Part shown: positions 59,029 to 64,000 of the stretch, piece after piece
Numbering within the stretch: the stretch's first letter is position 1
How the letters are laid out: each line of letters starts with the position of its first letter
DNA from: Cercis canadensis
Taxonomy: Eukaryota; Streptophyta; Magnoliopsida; Fabales; Fabaceae
Direction of reading: 5' to 3'
DNA length: 64,000 nucleotides
Assembly (NCBI GenBank): GCA_003255065.1
Contig: QAOA01001947.1
Coordinates: 33,972-97,971 of the forward strand
The notes under the pieces: generated by a model
Seen by the model: only the letters and a program-made list of their open reading frames with translations
What the model was told of the DNA's origin: nothing
Database searches by the model: none
Program-made: the position numbers and the translations under genes

Positions 59029-60584
59029 CTAATTATAAATTATAGGCGTGTCAATTAATAATTTAATACCTCGATTATGTTCTTCATCGACCAACCATGC
59101 GTCCAAGTCCGAGTCGGTATAGCTTCGTTCACCATTCTTGCTATCTGTGTTATCATTCGGCGCGGATCTAGTTTTGTCCGTAAAAACGGAGGCCGATAAC
59201 GCGGCCAAGAGATAGACGATTCCAGTTAAGATTCCCAGGCGAACGAATGGCGCTGCTGGGCGACTATCTTGGTATTTCAGGAATCCAAGAGTAGTTATAA
59301 AAACCACGAATGAGAGCAAGACATATTTCAAAGCATCCCTGTAATGGACCAACTTGTTTTTCATTTCACCTCGAAGAAATATAATGGCAATTTTTTTAGA
59401 AATTCTAGAGCCAGAGACAAAATTTTTAGAATTTCTAGAGCCACTAACAAATTTTTTAGAATTTCTAGAGCCACTGACAAATTTTTCACTTCTACGGATC
59501 TTCATGTCACCACATGGTGCACTCATTTCTCCATGTTCTTCATAATTAATCCCATCTCGGGGATCTACAATTCCCTCCATCTGTCCAAGGTCAACTTCCA
59601 TGTCCTTAGATTCACTTAAAAGAAGAGGGACATCTCCTTCCCTTAAATTTGAGCCACTGGCTATCTCCGATATATCAGCCCTTAGGGGTCTCATATTTCC
59701 TTGTTCTTGACAGTCACTTTCTTGACCTGGATCTTTGCCTCTGCGGCCAACTCCAAGGTTGCATCCTGTCCCGCCATGAAAACCATCGTCATCACTTCCT
59801 TTATCATCAGAGGATTCATGATCAGAGTTGTCATCATCATCAGAAGGATTGCTTATTCCCAAGTGGGTGCTATCTTTGTCAACTTTCAAACTGCTCTTGG
59901 GTAGAAGAGGAGGATTGTCATCTTTTTCATAACCTTGAGAGCCACTTTCTTGACTTTGATCTACGCTTCTCTCCGTCTGGCCTAAGCCAATACTCACAAT
60001 CTGAGTTTCACCATCAATTATGTTGTCACTCTTGGGTAGAAGAAGAGGAACATCATCTTTTTCATAACCTCCAAACCCAGAGCTACCAGCTATCTCCATG
60101 TGACCACTTGATGTTGATGACCTCATATCTTGTTCTTCATGGCCAATTTCTTGAACTGGAACTTCACTCTCCTCTATCTTGTCAAAGTGATCATCACTTG
60201 CACTTTTTCCTTCATCAGAAGGTTTGCTTACTTCTAAGTGGGTCACGATGATATCTTTGCCTTCCTTCACCACACATTTTGATACAGAAGGAACATCTTC
60301 TTCTTCATCTGCAGTATCTCCGGAGCTACTGCTTGTATCCATGTAAAGCCTTGGTGGGCTAATCTCCCCATGATGTTCATCGTCGTCCCGTGATTCTTGC
60401 CTTACATCTCTCTCATCACTGCCATATTTGCCTATCGAAACTTCCAAAGTCAGATCCCTAGTGGTTGGTTCACTGGGATTTCTATTCGTGTAAACGTTCA
60501 GAGGTTCAGTGACTCTGTTATGATTTTCTTGCAACTCAATTGTGTTAGAAGGAGAACCTGGACTCGGATTTGTGTCCGTGGGAT
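59029..60584 (-). CDS. Acidic, repeat-rich protein with two C-terminal membrane segments
   Basis: This is the longest host-like open frame in the window, about 500 codons. I do not recognise the family. The first 370 residues are strongly acidic and Ser-rich, with the repeated motif GYEKDDVPLLLPKS (also GYEKDDNPPLLPKS and REGDVPLLLSES) and an Asp run (SDDDDNSDHESSDDKGSDDD). A basic patch of tandem KFVSGSRNSK units follows. Two hydrophobic helices (ALKYVLLSFVVFITTLGFL, VRLGILTGIVYLLAALSA) come next, then a polar tail. The frame has no ATG near its 5' end; the first is at 60342. It begins after a TAA at 60589, and an AG acceptor at 60585 makes this look like a last exon. Upstream exons would lie beyond the copia element at 60657. 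Confidence 0.65.
59383..59490 (-). repeat. 36-bp coding tandem repeat
   Basis: TTTTTTAGAATTTCTAGAGCCACTGACAAA-like units repeat about three times, encoding the basic motif KFVSGSRNSK just before the membrane segments of the acidic protein. In-frame length suggests tolerance of copy-number change. Confidence 0.85.
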
Positions 60585-60656
60585 CTGATTATCCCTCTGC
60601 ATTGTTCTGTCGATACCTTCATCTTTCTCTAGATATTTCCGGACCATATTGAATAT

Positions 60657-60868
60657 TGTTGAGCTACTGCGGAAGGAGAAGCAAAACAGAGAAGAATGGA
60701 AGAAAAGCTTTTCTCATTCAATAAATCGAATCAAGTTACTGTACAAGAGAAGCTAAAGCTATATATATAGCTGTTCTGATATAACAGACTATAATTAGAA
60801 AAGTCAACAACTAACTAATTAGTCAAACTAACTAATTACAGCTAATATAGTTATAACTAACTCTAAAA
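60657..60868 (-). mobile_element. 3' LTR of the copia element
   Basis: The LTR follows the polypurine tract (minus TTGAGGGGGAG, about 60869-60879) and ends in AACA at 60657. Its first bases read TTTTAGAGTTAG, where TGTTAGAG is expected, so the terminal TG is probably mutated. A minus-strand TATA run lies at about 60760-60770. The flanking 5-mer on the left is AATAT. The partner LTR is beyond the right edge. Confidence 0.8.
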
Positions 60869-60875
60869 CTCCCCC

Positions 60876-62345
60876 TCAAGGTGGCTGGTAAAGGTCTTTG
60901 ACAGCCATCTTGGATAATAGAGGAAACAGTAAGGTGGAAGGGAGAGGCTTAGTAAACAGGTCTGCCAACTGGTGCTGGGATCGAATGGGCATAAGCTTGA
61001 TCAAGCCAGAGGAGACCTTATCTCTAACAAAATGACAATCAATTTCAATATGCTTAGTCCTTTCATGGAAAGTGGGGTTGGAGGCAATATGAATAGCAGC
61101 TTGATTGTCACAAAAGAGAAGGGCTGGAGTAGAAACAGGAAATTGAAAGTCCTTGAGAAGATGAGAAAGCCAAGTCAGTTCACTAGCAGTAGAAGACAGT
61201 GCACGATACTCAGCTTTAGCAGAAGACTTAGACACGGTGACCTGCTTCTTGGCCTTCCAGGAGACAAGTGAATCACCAATAAAGATGCAAAAGCCGGTGA
61301 CAGATCTTCTGGTATCCTTACAAGCTCCCCAATCAGCATCAGAAAATGCCTTGAGCTGAACTCTAGCAGAAACATCTGAATAGGCTCTCAACTGAAGAGA
61401 GGAAGAAGAGGAAAAGAAAAGACCCTGGCCAGGTTTGCCTTTAAGATAACGAAGCAGATGATGGACAGCTTGAAGATGAGGCAAACGAGGCTGAGCAAGG
61501 AATTGAGTGAGTTTGTGAACAGCAAAGGTGATGTCAGGCCTGGACAAAGTGAGGTAAAGGAGGCGCCCAACCAGTCTTAGATATTGGGTACCATCAGGGA
61601 GTGTGCCTCCAGCAGAAGCATTGAGCTCAGATTTAGGATCCATAGGCACTGAGGTAGGCTTACAAGCTAAATAGCCAGTGTCTTCAAGAAGATGTAAGGT
61701 GTAAAGTCGCTGAGAAAGCACAATACCTTGTTGAGAGCGAGAGATTTCTAGGCCAAGGAAGTACTTGAGACAGCCAAGGTCCTTAAGTTTGAACTGGGTA
61801 TGCAGAAAAGCCTTTAAAGCATCAATAGATGAAAGGCAAGGTCCAGCAATGATGATGTCATCCACATAAACCAGAAGTGCCACAAATGTAGAACCTGAGC
61901 CTTTAGTAAACAGAGAGTAATCAGATTTGGATTGGACAAAACCAAATTGAAGCAAGGCAAGAGAGAACTTGGTGTACCACTGTCTAGAGGCCTGTTTGAG
62001 TCCATAAATGGACTTGTGAAGTTTACAAACCAGTTTCTCCCCCTGAATAGAGGACTGCTGCTTAGGAAGGTAACCAAGAGGGAGATCCATGTATACTTCT
62101 TCAAAGAGATCGCCATTGAGGAAGGCATTATTGACATCAAGTTTAGTCAAATGCCATTTCTGAGATGCAGCAAGAGCAAGGAGAACCTTGACAGTAACCA
62201 GTTTGGCAACAGGAGAAAAGGTTTCCACAAAGTCCACCCCTTCCTGTTGAGTGTAACCCTTGGCTACCAAACGAGCTTTATGTCGATCTATAGAGCCATC
62301 TGCTTTGTGCTTGATTTTATAGATCCATTTGCAGCCAATGCCTTT
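60876..62345 (-). pseudogene. Copia reverse transcriptase and RNase H (N-terminally deleted)
   Basis: An open frame from GCKWIYKIKHKADGSIDRHK to the end. It has KLDVNNAFLNGDL, KLHKSIYGLKQASRQW, the catalytic LLVYVDDIIIAG and RNase H motifs (AFSDADWG, KAEYRALS, CDNQAAIHIASN) up to DLFTKPLPS. This style fits the Ale/Retrofit lineage. It lacks the usual segment before GCKW (about 100 or more residues joining integrase to RT). A short tandem duplication has added a second AYSD/AFSD motif (SLQLRAYSDVSARVQLKAF). Catalytic residues are intact, but the polyprotein frame is broken at the 5' side. Confidence 0.9.
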
Positions 62346-62361
62346 ACTTCCTTGCAGCCAA

Positions 62362-64000
62362 TTAAAAAGCTCTGATACAAAGAGGAGAATGATAGGGCAC
62401 AGGAGCAGGAACAGCAGAAGTGGACGGGGAAGAAAGATCCAAAGAGACATGAGGCAACACCAAATCCGGAAATGGATCAATGAGTTGATCTGAAGCAGTG
62501 ATAGTGTGGAAGGGAAAAATTTCTTCATGAAAAATAACATCCCTAGAAATAAACACCTGCTTGGTGACAACATCATACAACTTATAGCCTTTCATTCTAG
62601 GAGGATAACCAAGAAAGACACATGTGCGAGCTCGAGGGGAAAACTTGGACCTCTGAGCAGCCAAGGTGGAAGCAAATGCAAGGCAACCAAATACTCTAAA
62701 GCTGGAGTAATCAGGAGCATGCTTGTAAAGGACCTCAAAGGGAGTGCAATGGTGAAGGAGTGGAGTAGGGGTTCTGTTGATGAGGTAAGTGGCAGTTAAA
62801 ACACAATCACTCCAAAAAACCACTGGAATTCTGGACTGGAAGAAAAGAGCCCTGGCCACATTGAGGAGATGCTGATGCTTGCGTTCCACAACTGAATTCT
62901 GCTGTGGTCTTGCAACACAAGAGAACTGGTGTAATACTCCTTGTTCACTGAAAAATTCCTTAAACAACAACTCAGGAGCATTATCAGAACGAAATTGCTT
63001 AATCTTGGCATTAAATTGAGTGAGAATCATACGAAAAAACCGAGGAACAACAGAAACCACTTCACTCTTGTGTTTGAGCAAGAAAATCCAAGTGAATCGA
63101 GTGCAATCATCCACCAATGTAAGAAAATATTGATGTCCAGAATAGGAAAGCTCTTTGTAAGGCCCCCATATGTCACAGTGAATCAAATCAAAAGGAAATC
63201 GAGACATGTTATTATGGGATTCAAAGGATAAGCATCTTTGTTTAGCAAGAGGACAGATATAACATGGCTGAGCCTTATTGAAACTAGCAACATCACATTG
63301 TAAATGGCTCTTTAAACTGTCTAGGCGTTTAAAAGAAATGTGGCCAAGCCTATTGTGCCAAACATGAAATGAAACATGATTAACAAACGAATTAGAAACA
63401 GAATCTAAGGAATGCTTATTGAGAATGTAGAGTCCCTCATGCTTGTCACCCCTGCCAATCATTCTCTTGCTGCTGATGTCCTGAATAATAAAGTAAGCAG
63501 GAAAGAAGCTCACTGTAAAGGTACTGTCTGAAACAAGGGCGCTAATGGAAAGGAGGTTAAATTTGAACTGAGGTACAAATAGAACATCCTTGAGTGTAAT
63601 CAAAGAACTGAGTTGCACATCACCACATAGATGGACAGATATTTGACAGTGATTAGGCAAGGTAACAGTGGCATTCTTAATTGGCCGCAAGGAAGTAAAG
63701 GCATTGGCAGCAGAGCAGATATGTTTAGTGGCTCCTGAATCAACTATCCAGCATTGATTGGAGGAAAAATTAGGATTCAAGGTGATAGAGAGACAAGTAC
63801 CTGTAGGGTAAGAGGTAGAAGGATGATCACCATCTGTAGGGATCTTAACTGATGTAGACAAATGGTTGGAAAGCATGGTCATGAGTTGCTGATATTGATT
63901 TGAGTTGAGGTTTTGCAGAAATTCGCCAACAGAAGGAGTGCTATGATCTTCATTGGATGCATTGGTGGAAATGTGATTAACAGCAGCACCTTGTTGCTTG
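62362..64000 (-). pseudogene. Copia protease and integrase, open to window edge
   Basis: The frame is open from the right edge. It contains the protease site CWIVDSGATKHICSA, the GAG-pre-integrase zinc region (WHNRLGHISF, then CYICPLAKQ), and integrase with HCDIWGPY, FRSDNAPEL and SVVERKHQHLL as the D-D-E residues. The C-terminal region includes FRVFGCLAFA and RTCVFLGYP. It ends PVPYHSPLCIRAF at a stop at 62362, where a deletion junction joins it to the RT frame. Gag lies outside the window. Confidence 0.9.

Noticed and set aside
59649..60251. 200-codon plus-strand frame rich in His/Leu/Ser
   Set aside because: It is the reverse shadow of the acidic protein (GAY/TCN codons read backwards).
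60342..60342. Using the upstream TTG at 60534 as the start of the acidic protein
   Set aside because: Nuclear plant genes rarely start at TTG; the open frame continues upstream to an acceptor-like AG, so an exon boundary is more likely.
61932..62375. 147-codon plus-strand frame
   Set aside because: It is antisense to the copia reverse transcriptase.
1..64000. tRNA, rRNA or microRNA genes
   Set aside because: No sequence with convincing A/B boxes, rRNA motifs or miRNA-type stem was recognised by eye; a tRNAscan or small-RNA search was not possible.

Overview
The window is eukaryotic, from a flowering plant, probably a woody rosid eudicot (inferred from gene-family content, not proven). It is AT-rich and intron-bearing. 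It holds exon-sized pieces of plant-specific families: defensin, coiled-coil NB-LRR leucine-rich repeats, MCTP, and UPF0496. Most of it is transposable-element sequence. I see no operons, tRNAs, rRNAs or CRISPR arrays. Runs or single Ns at about 369-422, 5620, 22769, 28996, 39589-39609 and 42470 mark contig joins; three are flanked by near-identical direct copies that look like unmerged assembly overlaps.

Layout, left to right. 1-983: GGTTCGG-rich non-autonomous hAT elements. 984-5955: the 3' part of a Tat/Ogre-like Ty3/gypsy element, with a broken integrase, a 66-68 bp minisatellite in its 3' UTR and a 1.86 kb LTR that cuts a defensin gene. 5956-6193: the surviving 5' part of that defensin gene, with promoter, signal-peptide exon, intron and start of exon 2. 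6820-9387: a 2.57 kb hAT element with an 8-bp target-site duplication (TSD). 9936-14715: a complete non-coding LTR element (LARD type) with TSD CTTGC. 16.0-17.5 kb: two divergent defensin-like exons in a long inverted repeat. 17.9-25.6 kb: a decayed Athila-type gypsy element. 25.6-28.7 kb: LTR-like sequence. 28.8-33.8 kb: an MCTP pseudogene split by a 3.86 kb gypsy element (29533-33388, TSD TGCTC). 35.5-38.0 kb: a 2.5 kb LTR with 212-bp tandem repeats. 38.0-41.9 kb: a second copy of the defensin inverted-repeat block and its flanks. 41.8-42.4 kb: a dense cluster of short hairpins, possibly a CACTA end. 42.5-48.0 kb: LRR exons of a broken NB-LRR gene on the minus strand. 48.8-56.0 kb: nested LTR-element fragments, including an antisense ORF of Tat type. 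56.15-57.59 kb: a long-terminal-inverted-repeat element carrying a UPF0496 gene fragment (Pack-MULE-like). 59.0-60.6 kb: a 500-codon open frame for an acidic protein with two predicted membrane segments. 60.66 kb to the right edge: an Ale/Retrofit-like copia element on the minus strand.

Host genes likely to be functional are few. Candidates are the defensin exon at 40327-40503, if it has a usable signal-peptide exon, and the acidic membrane-protein ORF at 59-60.6 kb, whose 5' exons are not visible. The remaining coding similarity is pseudogene or transposon. The history is one of repeated duplication (the 9.4-17.5 kb block equals the 38.7-41.1 kb block) followed by nested insertions.
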